Assembly: GCA_013398295.1 (NCBI GenBank)
Contig: VZSF01006858.1
Coordinates: forward strand, 62,819 to 126,818
DNA length: 64,000 bases
Direction: 5' to 3'
From: Chionis minor
Lineage: Eukaryota; Chordata; Aves; Charadriiformes; Chionididae
Both the position numbers and the translations under genes were made by a program. Below the pieces are notes generated by a model. The model ran no database searches. It was not told the DNA's origin and saw only the letters and a list, made by a program, of their open reading frames with translations. Of the stretch, positions 22,401 through 35,400 are shown piece by piece. Numbering within the stretch: the stretch's first letter is position 1; each line of letters starts with the position of its first letter.

Positions 22401-22569
22401 CCATAGAAAGAGTTGTGTTAAAGATTAGTATTGTCAATACTTTGTGTTAAAGTAAATTGCAAAGGTTTATTATTTATTTACATCTGTCTACTTAGGTGCA
22501 TTATTATCTAAGAAGGAAACATAATAGGATTATGCCAAAGCTAAGTGATAGCTGTCCATACAGGGGAAA
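19451..22569. other. Non-coding stretch, nothing recognised
   Basis: No gene or named repeat. T8GG followed by A15 at 20856-20880 is a small inverted homopolymer pair. Two overlapping plus frames at 19760-20196 show no domain. AT-rich from about 20560 onward. Confidence 0.55.
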
Positions 22570-22690
22570 AAGCGTGTTTTGCTTTTTGGTTTTGGTTTGT
22601 TTTTTGTGTTTGTGTGTTTTGGGGGTTTGTTTCTCTTTTGGGGTGGAGGTGGGGGGGATGGTGTTTGGATTTTTTTATTTGGGTGTTTTT
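22570..22690 (+). repeat. GT-rich low-complexity tract
   Basis: Nearly two-letter G/T sequence (ttttggttttggtttgtttt, gtttgtgtgttttgggggtt, gtggaggtggggggg). It is degenerate, not a clean microsatellite, with several G-runs that could form a quadruplex. Frames across it are compositional artefacts. Confidence 0.8.
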
Positions 22691-25600
22691 GTTTTGAAGA
22701 TTGAAGGTTTATCAACAAAATTATAAGTATTGCTGCCCACTACTGAAGACTTGTTTTTTCCACCACCTGAGTGGTTTCTGGATTGAAAGGCTTGGCAGAT
22801 ATATTGACTAAAAAAAGATTTTAAAACCCAGAAACGATTGATGAAGCTAATGTAGCTTCTTTCTATAGATGGAAACTTGGGCCACTTTTGTAGCTCCAGT
22901 AACAAAGACCTTCAAGTAGATGGTGATTTCCTAGATCAGCACAACTTATGTCTGAGTAATTTGTCCAGTTGGTAAAACTATGGTCCGATTCTAATCAGCA
23001 GTGATGATTTTTTTCTTATTTTTTCAATGGCGGGGACTGCTAAAAGGAAGAGGGGGAGACATATTTAAACTCTCATGCATTCTTTCAGACTAAACATGGG
23101 CTTGCAGAGAATAGTGAATCTGATGATATTCATAAATATTCCTTTTTGCCCCTCCCTTTCCCTCCTAAGTTAGAGAAGGTCTTGAGGAAGGGCAATGGCA
23201 AGCATAAAACACAGGAAGAAGCAATTGAACAATGCCTGAATATAAGTAAATTTCTGACACTGTGCATGTGTGTTGTCTTTTTAAAAAAAAGTATCAAATC
23301 ACACATCAACAAGATATTAATCAAAATGAGTTATAACAAATAAAAGAACTGTGTGATAGAAGGTAAGCACAATTTACAAAGTACCTACTGTGTGGGAGGT
23401 TGAAGGAAGGGGATAAAATTTCATCGGAGATGAGGCTTGCAATTTATTTTGCAAGAATTAATATGGAAGAGTCTTGATCAGTTATGAAACATAATTAGGT
23501 TCATTAAATAACAATTGTTAATAAAATACAAATAATCACTTATTATTGCTTTTTTATCTGTACCATCTGTGGGAGTTTTCTATAAGCATATAAACTGATC
23601 TACAAGATACAGGGAGCTTTTGCTAATTTATTACTTAAAGCTACTGCTTGTGACTCCAAACAACACATGGATCACTTCTAGAGTGCTGTGTAGTAAACCA
23701 TTACTATTGTTAGCATTATCACTTATTTTTTTCATATAGTCTGCTATGGAAACCTTCCTTTAAGATATGAGTCATGATCTGCTGTTAAGGATGTCCTGAA
23801 AATCCACTTCTGTCTGCTGAAAGCATGCTGTCTGGGAGCAGCACAGAAAACACTCAACCACAGTCATCACATCACATTAGATCAAGACCTAGTCGCGTTA
23901 ACAGTAAGGTTTTCTGCAAAAGAATAGCAGATATTCACAGTACAGCAGCTTACTGCTCTCTGCCAGCATCATCTCGCTCGTGCGCAGGTAGCGTGGCAGC
24001 GTGTACCAGAGAGGTTGTTTGGGACTTGGGGCAAATAGGAGAACAGTTAAAGACTCTTGACCATCTCACCCTTTCCTTGGCTGCCCCCGTGGCCTTACAA
24101 TGATGTTATGCAGCAATTGCGGTCAGATGAGGATGGGCCCTGTGAGAGGGCTTAATGTGCTACTTGTGGCTGCGTCAGCCCGTGTGTTTGGCAGCTGCCT
24201 ATACAGGGAGAAGGTCCAGAATGTGGCACAGTCAAAGTAATAAACTTAAAAGACGAGACTGTCAGTGTTGGGCCTTTGCTTAAAAATTGTTGGGTGAAAA
24301 CCTACTTTGTTGACCTCAGGATACCACCCATTAATTGAAGGAACCTTCTACTTCTGGAGACTCGTGTGCCCAAGTAGAGAAGTAGGAGAAATTCAGAGTG
24401 GTTGGTGGTGTCTTGCATTAAACTGTCCGTGCTCAGATTATCAGGGCACTCTTTCCATTTCATTCCAAACTTTCCTCTTCTACGCAGCCTCCTGCTGATT
24501 TCCTCTAATGGCATCAGTCGTGGTAGGCTTTCTTGTAAACAATTGTGCTTTTGTGTTTCAACCCACTGTTCTATGTTGAAGTATGCAAAAGCTAAAGGAA
24601 CACATGAAAGAATTATGCAAGACCATGAGGACAGAGGGGAACTTCCCTCTGAAACTCTGTACTTTGTGACAATCTTGGAGGTACAGCAGATATATTGCAA
24701 CCAGGGTTAGGTCACAAGTTTTTCTCAACAGTTCTTGAATAGTTAGATGGACAGTTAACATGTGGAAAAAAATTCAGGCCTTGGTACCCTTTCGGTTACA
24801 GACGGTTCTAATTGCCTGCTTCTGTCTGTCATTCCGCCACAACTCTTGCAGAAATATAGTCAATATGTAGATACACATGTGATGTGTGCTGCACTTGGCA
24901 TTGCTGTATGAGCTAGGCTCTTCTGCAGTCTGTCCTGCAGCGTAATTCAAGTCTGTGATGCTTCTGCCGAGCCCCTTGGCTCATTCCTCTTGTTTGTTTG
25001 CTGTAAGACTATCTAAGGAACTTCTGTGAGATGAGGTTCACGGTGTGGGTTTTGCTCTCCTCCACTCCCACCGCCGGGTGCTCCAGAGGTTCTGATCAAA
25101 TTCCAAGTTTGCTGCAGAACAGAGACTTTATCAAGGGAAAGCATGCCGTATGCAAAGCATGTTGAAGTGCCCTCTTATGAAATGAGGTTTGACTTTCTGT
25201 GATATCAAAAAGAACATTAAACCAGAATTTAATATATCCTGGGAAATCGTGCTTCACAATCTAATGCCTGCAGCCCTTTTCTTTTTAGTATGAGGATCAG
25301 AATTCTGATCTCTCTCATGGTTTGCCTAAACATTTTATGTTAAAAGACAGCAAGTTAATAAGTACAAAATAGTGGGTGGTTAACTACCGTTTAGCAGGGT
25401 AACACTTTGTCTAAATGGAAAAGCTCTTGGTATAAGATAAGGAGCAAACTTAAAACAGTAAAACTAAATCAGTGTAGCCACATCTTGTAGACACTCCTGT
25501 TTTAGTATTAAACTAGATGGGGTTATTTTAGCTTACTATTTATGAAGGATTTTAAGCTAAATAGTGAGTCTTACCCTGCCTTATCCTGGGACAAAGGTCT

Positions 25601-27502
25601 ATCCACGTGAGGGAGTTGTGTTAACGCATCTCTAGCTGCTCAGCCATCTTGGTAGGATTGTTTAAAACCTTTGAGGCAAGGAGAGGTACTTGGAACTGTT
25701 GCCAAGTGGCTTAGTGAAAAGAAAAAAGCCAACATGTGCTAAATGTGCAGTGACTCCTCCGATAGCACGTGATAGCGTGGAACAATGGCGTGGGCAAGCT
25801 TGATAAGAATTTCCAGTAGCTTTGCACTCAGGGAAAAGAGCTATGATAGCTGCGCAGAAAGTGGTTTGTCATAGCCTGATGAAATGGCAACTTTTGTGAA
25901 ATGAAAGGAGGCGAGTAGATGCCTCCCTCCCAAGCTGGTAATGGGCTGCAGAAGCCAGGGTGGAATTATCACACTGGGACACTGTTGTGAAAGCTACAGT
26001 TGCCTCCTCCTCCCACAAGAGTAATGGGTAACGATGGTAGTAAGATAATGTCAGACAAGGGTGATATTAGTATAAATGCTAATATGGCTGTTTCTAAGGG
26101 CTTTTTGAAATACAAATAAAAGTAGTCTTGTAAAAGAGTTCATACTATAGTTGCCCTCATGGTGAGAGTGTAGCATCTCCTATGGTCATACAGCAGGATT
26201 GTATACCGCCTTCTCTCCATTCTTGGATGATACTGTTAAGGGTTGATGATAATTTCACATGCTTTGCTTAGATGCAAACCATATAATCCCACTCATCCTA
26301 GGGTTAGCTACAGCTAAATCGTTTGAGTGGTTTCTTTAAGGAGAAAAAATGGATGATGAAGTTGGGTATATCTTGGTTTCAGACAGTTTACAAACAATAC
26401 CTATAAATCCCTGACTCTGTTGTGTATCAATCAGCAGGAGAAAGTTTCTTGGCTTTGTAGCTAAGCCTGTTCTCTAGAGGTCTCTTGTCGTTTTCTTTTT
26501 CTCCAAAGCGTTGCCACAAATCCTTCTCTGCTGTCTATTGATTCCTGTGCTTCGCTGGTCTCTCTCATACATGCAAGGCTCCAGCAAACAGCGTGCAGCC
26601 TCCAGCTTTGCTCTTTTGCACCTGATACACATACGTTTGCATTTAAATCCCATAGAAAGCTCCTTAGGCTGTGCCTGGCTTGATTTTCATTTGTGACTTT
26701 TTCATGGAATATTTTGCCGGTGGTTCCTACCACCTGAGTTTCTTATTTCATTAGATAGTTTAACTGCTTTCTCTCTCTGTACTAGCATGGCAACCACCAG
26801 CTTCAGTGGGCATACCAACCATGCGCTAGCATGGCATAACTGTTCAAGGTGAAAGGAAGTGGAAAATTCCAACCATGGAAACATTTGAAGGCCTTTCCTA
26901 GGCTAGGCAGAGAAATGTAATGTCCTTAATTAGGGTTAGGGCAATCATATGGGAGCTGATCTTTTACAGAGACTACATTGCAACAGTATGCAACCATTTT
27001 AAAATTTACCAGAGCATACCAGTACTATTAATGAAAAATGAAGGGGCATTTAGGAAACTCTCAAGTTCTCTGCACTGCATTGTGGGATGGAATAAAAAGG
27101 TCCAATGCAGCTTTGTATCCGTTCCTGGGAGAAATTTCACTAGGTCGGTGAGACTCCGCTCAGAAAGAGAAACCTCAATCTGCTGTTGTGTATGCGTAGA
27201 TGAACTATAGAAAGATTGTGACATCCGAGTGCTGCAAGGATGAATGCCCATGCTATGGTGCTATGTCTTGGCCAACTCTGCAACTTACATCAGCAGATTA
27301 AAAAAAACCAAGTTGCATTATAAAAAGCAAACTAAAACATTTTCCATATTTTTTTTTCTTTTCAAACTGCCTCAAGAAGGTCTAAATTATATGAAGTTGG
27401 CAGGTTCAAGTGTGACTCAACTCATTGTTTTCATTCTCTCCTTTTGGCAGCCTTCACTAATTCCAGATGTTATTTCTCTAACCACATGGAAAAATTTTTA
27501 TT
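22691..27502. other. Non-coding stretch, nothing recognised
   Basis: About 4.8 kb without a gene I can support. The longest frame is 132 codons at 24302-24700 (-), Ser/Arg-rich with no recognised domain, overlapped by frames on the other strand. A phrase near 23380-23400 (caaagtacctactgtgtggg) vaguely recalls L2/MIR tails but does not extend. Confidence 0.55.
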
Positions 27503-27546
27503 AAAAAAAAAAAAAAGGGGGGGGGGGGGGGGGAGAGAGAGAGAAA
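27503..27546 (+). repeat. A14-G17-(AG)n compound tract
   Basis: Poly(A) 27503-27516 runs directly into G17 (27517-27533) and then AGAGAGAGAGAGA. The G-run alone can form quadruplex structures, and the junction resembles the tail of an old retrocopy eroded into a microsatellite. The left flank (27240-27500) is not a recognised repeat. Confidence 0.85.
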
Positions 27547-30500
27547 CTGTTTTCCTGCATTTGGTACATTTTTAAAGCAATGATGATATTGCATAGACAG
27601 TGCTCATGTGCAGCAGGCGCTAAGGCTAGCTGGAGGCATGCCCAGGAGGAGACAGCCCCAAGATAAAAAGCTCTGTGTTATAGGGGAGAAATGAGAAGAA
27701 AGCCAGAAGCAGCTAGTTAGTTCAATAAAATGGTGTTCTGTCATTCTAGACATCCTCATTTGTTGGGAATTGTAAGGGCAGGCCAAATGGGGAATTTAAC
27801 CTGAACTCAATATATTGAGGAAGCTTGGAGAGCTATAGTATCAAGTCAAAGAGAGAATGAATGTTTTTCTTGCACTGTGACCGTGGGGGAATATACAGTT
27901 AACTTGTAAATAATGCCTTGCTCTGAACGGCAGAAGGATTCATGTCTGTTTGGATGCTGTGCTTCTAGAGCACATGAATCCACTTACTTTGCTTGGCTCA
28001 CCTAGCATTGCTCGGCTTAGGGAGAAATGGAGAAAGCACTTCCTAATTTAATATAGAATACAGGCGTGTGTGTGTTGTGGTAGTGCTGCTTTGCAAGGCG
28101 AGTCCAGCCTCTCCTGTGTATTTTTTCTTTTAAGTCTCCTTCAGGATCTAGGAATTCCAGAGGTCTGAACCAAACCACCCCGGTGCTAGAGGGGCTAAAG
28201 AGCAACAGTTTTCCGCAGTTCCCAGCCCAAGGTGAAAACAAAAAGTGGTGGACTGAATCCCATAGTGATAGTGCCTCTTGACAACTCCCGATAATCCTCA
28301 GCTCAGCAAAACTGAGCTCCCAAGCTCATGGACCACCAGGAGAGAGCTCTCAGGGCGAGTTTACAGCCCCCCCCTCTGGAGCCAAACTGCACCTTGTACC
28401 ATCCTTGGTGGCTTTCCTTTCCAACCCAGCAGGATGCTTGAGAGTGTAAGCGTGTGAGCTTTAGACCCTTCAAATTTACTAAAATAATAAATAGTGCATA
28501 GAAGATCACGCGCTCTCTCTGAGCTATCATGCAGAGTACCAAATCATATTAATAAAAGCTGGTCCAGTGAATACACATATAGCAGCAGCCTCAGAGCAGA
28601 GTGCGCAGGAGGAAAAAGCAATGTGCTCTTGCGAACAGTGAGTTTTCCCTCTTAAATGCAGCTTTTACATAAAGGATCTCATTGACACTTCCCCTATAAG
28701 ACCAAGTTTTGGAGTTCTCTCGCTGTTAGGAGGGGAAAAAAGAAAACCCCTTCACTATGAGAAGAAAGGCCAGCCTGCATCAAACTGATTGGCTCGTCAT
28801 GGTTTACTTTTTTGCTGCTGCTGCTTCCTTTCCTCCTCCCCCACCCAGTGCACAAGATGCAGCAAAATGGTGTGGTGTGGTGCTAGCAAAGAATTGAAAG
28901 GTTTTCTGTCTGTAGGTGGTTCAGTACTAAGAGCTCAGAAAGGCGAAAAGGAAAAAAAAAAAAGCGCTCTGTTATGTCCATGCTGGTAAAAGTGAGAACT
29001 GTTACTGGAAAATATTTTGTTTTGAGATTACTTGGTGGTAAGCCATGACTAATGCTCATTGTGCCAATATGTGCTTGCATTTGGGTTACTAGGTCTCCAT
29101 CCTGGCCCTCTTGCTTGTTTTAGGTAGCGGATGGAGCCTGCTAAAACTTCTACTGCAAGGTCTCTGGTGCAGGGACTACTTCTTCAACACTGTTTGCACA
29201 TTGCTTAATGCAGCGGAGGCCCTGGCTCAGGACTAAAGACTCTGGGCATTATGATAGCAAAAATAGTAAATTCAGTGGTGGTTCTTGGTTACACTGACCT
29301 TTACAGCATCTAGGTCGCTTCAGTTTTGGGTCTCTGGGGACCAAGGGCTGATGTTGGGTTTCATTCAGGGAATGGAAGCCAAGTCTCCAGCCATGTTCAT
29401 TGTGAAGTTTTCAAAATGGAAAACAATTGTTGATTCAAGTCCAAGACATTTTCTGGCTCTGGTAATCTTGCGTTCAGCATGATCACAATTAAATACATTC
29501 AGTATTGGTTTTAGGGGCTTAGTGGGATGTATTGTGTTAGAAGCAAGAGAAAACAATGGGTTTGTTAATGGTTTTTGCTTTATTTTAGGCATTTACTTAC
29601 TTGGGGTTCTCTGGTTTTGTGGATAACCCCGAGGATCTTCTTGCAAAGCTAGCACTGATTGCTTTACTTTTCAGTAAAAATAAAAATGAGCAAGGAGGCC
29701 ACATGTAGCTTTTCTCTTCTTCAGGTATTCCAGAAAGAATTTGCCCTACTAAGCTTCATCTGGCAAACTAACAAAAATCTCTGTTCCCCAAATGATTGGT
29801 GATAAGACACTATGTGATGATGCAATTGCTAACAGCTAAGAAGTGCTTGTTCTAGCCCTGACTCCTGGTGACCTATACTGGACCAGATTCAGACAGGACT
29901 GCTACAGCCAACAGCTGCTGCAAAGTTATAACAGCATACATTTTCCAGAGCATATAAAAGCCTGCCGGAAGGATTCACCCAAAACAAAAGGAAACATGCT
30001 TGGCAACATTGCCTCTAGCTTGGGTTGTTTCCTTCTGTCTATTGCAGGCAGAGGACACAAGAACTATGCTGCTTGAAAGGAAGATCTAATGAAGCAAGTG
30101 TCCAGACTGAAAGGACTCATTTTTTTTTATTATTATTTTTTGTTCTGTTCCCAGGGCACTGTTTTAAAAAGGTGTTTGTATAAGTTGGTGACAAAAGTTA
30201 AAACGAACCATTAAACATTCCATGTTCTCAAACTCCTGTTCCATGAGACAATGTAGGGAGCATGCTGAGGAAGTAACGTGTCTACCAAAATATTGAACCA
30301 ACTAGCCAGGCAAAAGCTGACATTATTGTTGCTGGCAGTGTTTTTTCCTACACGTTCAAGTACTCACAATCTTTTAAAATGTCCATCGATATCTTACACC
30401 ATGAGGTGTTAGACAAAGGTCCAAGCTTTACTGAGTTCCCACCACTTTATAAAATCTTTCCTAGAGGGAATTTTAAGAAATAAGACTTGGAGTCCCTTTG

Positions 30501-32179
30501 GCTGGCTGACTGCTGTTAAAGAATAAATGTTTGGTATATTCTAATTCATCCTGCTTCTCTGTACTTGGTCTGCAGATAGCTATTTACTTCAATAGCAACC
30601 CAGAAGAACTACCACTTAGGGATTAATGAGTGATGCTTTTCTAAAGTAGCTGGCATTTTTCTGCTTCTTCTCCAAGTACAGGCAAAGCCTGATATCTCTT
30701 TCTTGGGTACAGAGCAGCTGTAGGCAGCAGCTTCTCAACTGCACAAATGGTTTGACTGCAGAACAATGTTCTGTAATTTACAGGATATGGCAAACTTTTT
30801 TGTGTCTTGCGTTCATGGTATAGTGATAAAAAGAATGCCAACATGTCACTCCTAGAGTGGTAAATAGGCAATGTGCTATTGTCAGACTTCTTGTAAAAAT
30901 CAATATTGTTTTACTTAAAACCATGAAGTAGCCTCCTAACAGCTGTCTAAGATTTTTCTTAAGAGGGAAGAGCTGAACATACTTGGTTGTTCACGCACAG
31001 AAGAAGTTGCTGTAATTTACAGGTGAAGAGGTAGGAGATCAATAGTGCCAAGCACAAAAAAAGATAGAAAATGGGGTAGTGTGGAGCTTGAAAATCCCTG
31101 AGGTCTGTGGCAAATCAATACACCCAACAGGACAGGACTCCATTTGATCCTTCATGTAGCTCTCTATTTCTTGCATATGTGGAATGCTGGTCCCCATCAC
31201 AAAGTGGAAGAACCACAAGGAAGATGGAGTCATTAAGAAAGTAAATGCTAAGTACACTTTTGCAAGGGATAAAGCAGAATAGTCAGTTTATGCACAAACG
31301 TCATAGGGAGAGGACTGTCCCTTTGAAAGGCTCTGAGAGGTGTAATTGCAACTCATTGTTGAGTTATGCAGAAGCCAGTGTTATCAAATACTGATGAGTA
31401 TGGAGGATAGACAGAATCTCAAAAATTGCTTTAGTTTCTGTATTCAAGGGGTGACTGCCAGAAGTAAGATTGTCTGAAAGCAGTGTGACTACTTCTGGCA
31501 ATAGTTAGTTTTGAAATACTTGACATTTTCAGTAGTTTTCAGTTGACTCAGGCAGAGAAGTCTTAATTATGAAAGTGTGTAACGGTAGTAGGGGAAGCTC
31601 CACACTGCGGTGAAAACCACTCCAGCTTACAGTGAATATAACACAGGACATTTTTAAACAGGAGAAAAGAGCAACGCTGGGAAGTGCCCGTGACTGCTGT
31701 AAAGCTGAAATGTTACTGTTGTCAGCCTGGGGAGAGGAGTCTAGTCAGAGGCAAGTGACTTGGCAGAGAGAATGAGAGCAATAGTGTGTGAAATGGAAGA
31801 TGCAGAACAATTCTCGCTGGTCAGGTTCTGTGGGGCCAACGGAGGTGTTGAGCAGGAGCTGAATGCTGAGACTTGCAAGCCCCAGCGTGGCCAGTGTCCG
31901 TCGCTTCGCTGCTGTCTGTTGGCAGTCCTTTGCAGGGGCAGCATCTCCAAAGTGGCGTTATGGCAGTTGTACCTGCTCCAGCAGAGAGGGGAGGCATACA
32001 AAGAGTGGTGGAAAGCTGAGCTCTGTTTTGGAAATCTTTGCCTAATAGGGAATGTAATAATAACAATAGAAGAACAGCTCCTGTTGTCCTGCCTCTGACA
32101 GTGGTCTGTAGTGAGCTAAAAGAGCAGGACAGACTTAGCGATGTTATTTTGGTGTTCTCTCCCAGTTTCCAGTAGCGTG
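27547..32179. other. Non-coding stretch, nothing recognised
   Basis: No gene or named repeat in about 4.6 kb. Frames up to 112 codons (for example 31760-32098, plus) overlap antisense frames and carry no known motif. The short run ttttttttattattatttttt occurs at about 30120-30141. Confidence 0.55.
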
Positions 32180-32450
32180 TTGTGTTCTGGAGCCAGAGGT
32201 GGTATCCTCGAGGTTAGTAGCCCTTGAGAGATGGCTGCATGACCCATTTCAACCCTGACATCTACAGTATTCTGTGGCAATGTGCTCCACAGCTGAATAA
32301 TAACTACTGCAAGAAGCAGTCCTTTTTCTCCTTGTTTCAGAGTAATCTCCTGATAGTTTCGGTTAGCGTGCCCTCGCTTTTGTATTATTTCTCTCTGTAG
32401 TAAAAAATGTTTGTTGTTTTCAGATGCATAAACACCCTGATATGGGTTTG
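32180..32450 (-). mobile_element. Ancient CR1/L3-type LINE, antisense
   Basis: The plus strand follows the antisense plan of old CR1/L3 3' ends: gagagatggctgcatgaccc, then tattctgtggcaatgtgctc, cacagctgaataataactac, tgcaagaagcagtccttttt, ctccttgtttcagag, and ttagcgtgccctcgcttttg followed by tattattt. This is the conserved plan 'ctgtggcaatgagttccacag..taatta..tgtgaaaaagtacttcctttt..gtgtcccctagttcttgtattat'. It is much more diverged than the copies at 1 and 57010 and was probably inserted before modern birds arose. No coding capacity. Confidence 0.68.
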
Positions 32451-35400
32451 CCACGTGGCCTCCCAAAGAGATTCTGGTATTTTAAAGTGTTTGTTAAACA
32501 ACACTACTAGAAGGGCAGTCGTGTCTATCCATTGTGCTGGTTGTGTGGTGGGATGCGGCAAAGATGGTGGGACTCATGACTGCTGACACCTTCAGGCCCT
32601 CATGAGAGAGAAGTAGTTACTGGGCTCTTCAGGTCTACCTTTAAAGCAGTTGGGCTGACCGCTTAGGTATCGTTATGTGTAGCTGGGAGAGGGAGATGTG
32701 GACTTCTAAGAGGCTGTGGTATGACTCAGTGGTTGTACTGTGCAGTTAGGATCATAAACTAAATTTAACCGGCATCTCTTAGAAATCTTGGATCCAAGTA
32801 GTTAGTGACCAGCGTGGTTTATCTAAAATCTGCAACTATGTCTCATCTGAGTATTTGTAAGAGGAAACAATCCAATCTGACTAAGAAGTTTCAAGATCAG
32901 ACCCATACCACTGCTGCGACTAGGAGATGACTTAATCTGTGTATGAGACTTTCATTTCTAGAGAACTACACTGGAATAACTGCTTCAGTGATCCCTGCCT
33001 GCCTAATACTGTTGCTTTTTATGACAGACAATGTAGGTCTTCCTGTTTACTTTCCCAACCAACAAGTCAGTCAAGTAACCTTTTAGGAAACACTGCAGGG
33101 TTTAGGAAACACTGCAACACTTCTGAAGCATGCCTCACTGCATGGAAACCTTTATTGCCGGGATGAATGATATTCTTAGATATTCATGGGAAATAAACAG
33201 CAATAATCCTGACAGGAGGTGTTGGCAGAATGAAGTGTGAACAGGAAGCGATTAAAGATAAAAGGCAATCTCAGGAGTTACCTGTAGCTCGCTGTGTGAT
33301 TATAGGTGTGGCTGGAACAGGTCACAACACAGTGTAGCACCTGCTGACAACAAAGCGAATGGGGACCCAAAATTTGTTCCTCTGCCAGGCTGGACCCCTG
33401 TTACATAAACAGGCTGATCACACCCAATAAAATACCTCGTGCTTTTTTACCACATGCTTTTTAGCTTTGACTGTGTTTTGGTGTGGATGGAAACGTATGC
33501 TATGTATCTTAAAGTGAAGCTGTAGTGACTCCTAGATTAAGCTTCCGAGACATTTAGCATTAAAACATTTTCCTCCATTTTCATTATAATTATGCAGTGA
33601 ATGAGGCAGGAGTCTAGGTAAAAATAGTGTGTGATCGTGTAATAAGGACTACCTCATAATGACAAGGGAGGCAGATGATGGTTGCACCATCCACCTTCAT
33701 TAGTGTATTTCCCAACCACTGTGAGTCTTGTGGGTTGGCTTTTTTGTGCGTGTTTTTTTCCTGACTTTTAGTCCTACCGGCTACCTTCCTTAAAGATTTA
33801 GTTTTAAATAATACTATACATACTCTCTAATACAGAGGGACATGAATACTATCTATGTGACTATCAGAGCATTATTGGCTGGTATCAATTTTTTATCTTT
33901 TTTAATTTGCCATGGGTTCTCATTTATGAATAACAGGGTATGTGTGACAAATGCGGGCCATGTATTTTGTGCATGTTATCTTCTTCCAGTTCTGCGCATA
34001 CAAAGCCTGAATCCTTGGGCTTTGGGAAAAGAGACAGAAAAGATGAAATAATGAGTAATACTTCATGTTTTAATGGAGCTCTCTGAAGTTACTCCAGTAT
34101 ACAGCCTGGAATTGGTATTCCTCCACACTAATTATATAGCTCACCCTCTGCAGCCTTCACTACCCTGACCTGTCTTCAGAGAAATCTTCTAAGTCAATCC
34201 AGAAGAGAGCTGCTTCCCTGTGGGGAGCAGGATGTGCAAGTCTTGCCTGGGACATGCTCTTCCTGCAAATAGGTAGCCTTTATCTGAGACCTGTCATTTA
34301 CATTTCAAATGATGTGGTCAAGAGGTGAGTGGACTACCTGCTGTAATTAGAATGTGCATATGGAGCGGGTGAGTTCACAGATCCGAATCTGAGCATCCCT
34401 AGACCAGTGGTGGTGGTGAGAGGGGGAGATGGAAGGAGGAAATCTTAGTGTTCATACCAAAACCCCTCTGTACTCAGGTCTGTCTCTGGTTCCTGCTCTC
34501 AGATGGAGAGTTTTTAACACTCTCCCTTATTTATTCCTACCCTTTTCTTTCCCCTTTGTGATTCCTTTGTGGTAGTGTTTGCCTTTGTTGCCAGGTCTCG
34601 GCTTGCTTAGGCTTTTCAATTGTTTGCCTAGGTTTAATCTTCTTTGAAAGGTCAGTCTTGTGCTAAAGAAGGATGAGCACTTTGTCAAGCAATGCAGTTT
34701 TGGGCATTCTGCAGTCTGGGAAGTTCACAGTGTGGTACTCCTTGTTAGCTGGAGCAGCCAAATTTACCAGAAGCAGAATGCATTATTTATGCAAGTCTTA
34801 CATAAGATACTCGGCAGAACAATTTAGACACAATCGTTGAGGTAAGAGGGTGGTTCCAGGATGTACCCACTGTTCTTAAAATATTAGCTCAACGAATCAG
34901 CAGGAGGTAAGCAAAAGGAGCAGACTAGTTAGCTAAGCAGTTTTTTTTGTTGACGAGTCTCTCAAGGCACTGCCCTGCCCGTGATGAAAAAGACCAGTCT
35001 CCCGTCTTCCCAACTGCTGTGGAGAAATGTGCTTGGACACCAGAAATGTTGCTGCATTCCCTTACCTGGAGAGGGAGTAATTGTTTGGGACACACATGAT
35101 TTGCAGTTCAAATTCCAGCTCCTCCCTGGGTTAGGTCTGTTTACTCTAAACTGTTGGCTGGGTTTGGGTCTAAGGGCACTCGCTCACACACACACACAGA
35201 CGGCAAACAGGTTTGACTTGACTGAGGACTTCGTGGGGAGGTTGGAGGCAAACGGCGAAGCCCTGGCAAACAGAAGGCATGAAAAATTAAGTGGGCTAGT
35301 TATGTTTAAAAAGTCTTTAAGTGTCCAGCCTTTTGTTTCCTTGACTCACAGCTTTGAGGGGAAACTGGCTCGAGAGGAAAAGAATAGCTAGACTGCTCCT

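Noticed and set aside
23365..23440. L2/MIR tail similarity (caaagtacctactgtgtggg)
   Set aside because: Similarity does not extend beyond about 20 bases.
24302..24710. Overlapping 132- and 102-codon frames as genes
   Set aside because: The frames lie on opposite strands over the same bases and neither has a known motif.
35095..35150. tRNA-like/MIR head (gcagttcaaattccagctcc)
   Set aside because: Only the B-box-like word matches. No A box at proper distance and no CORE follows.
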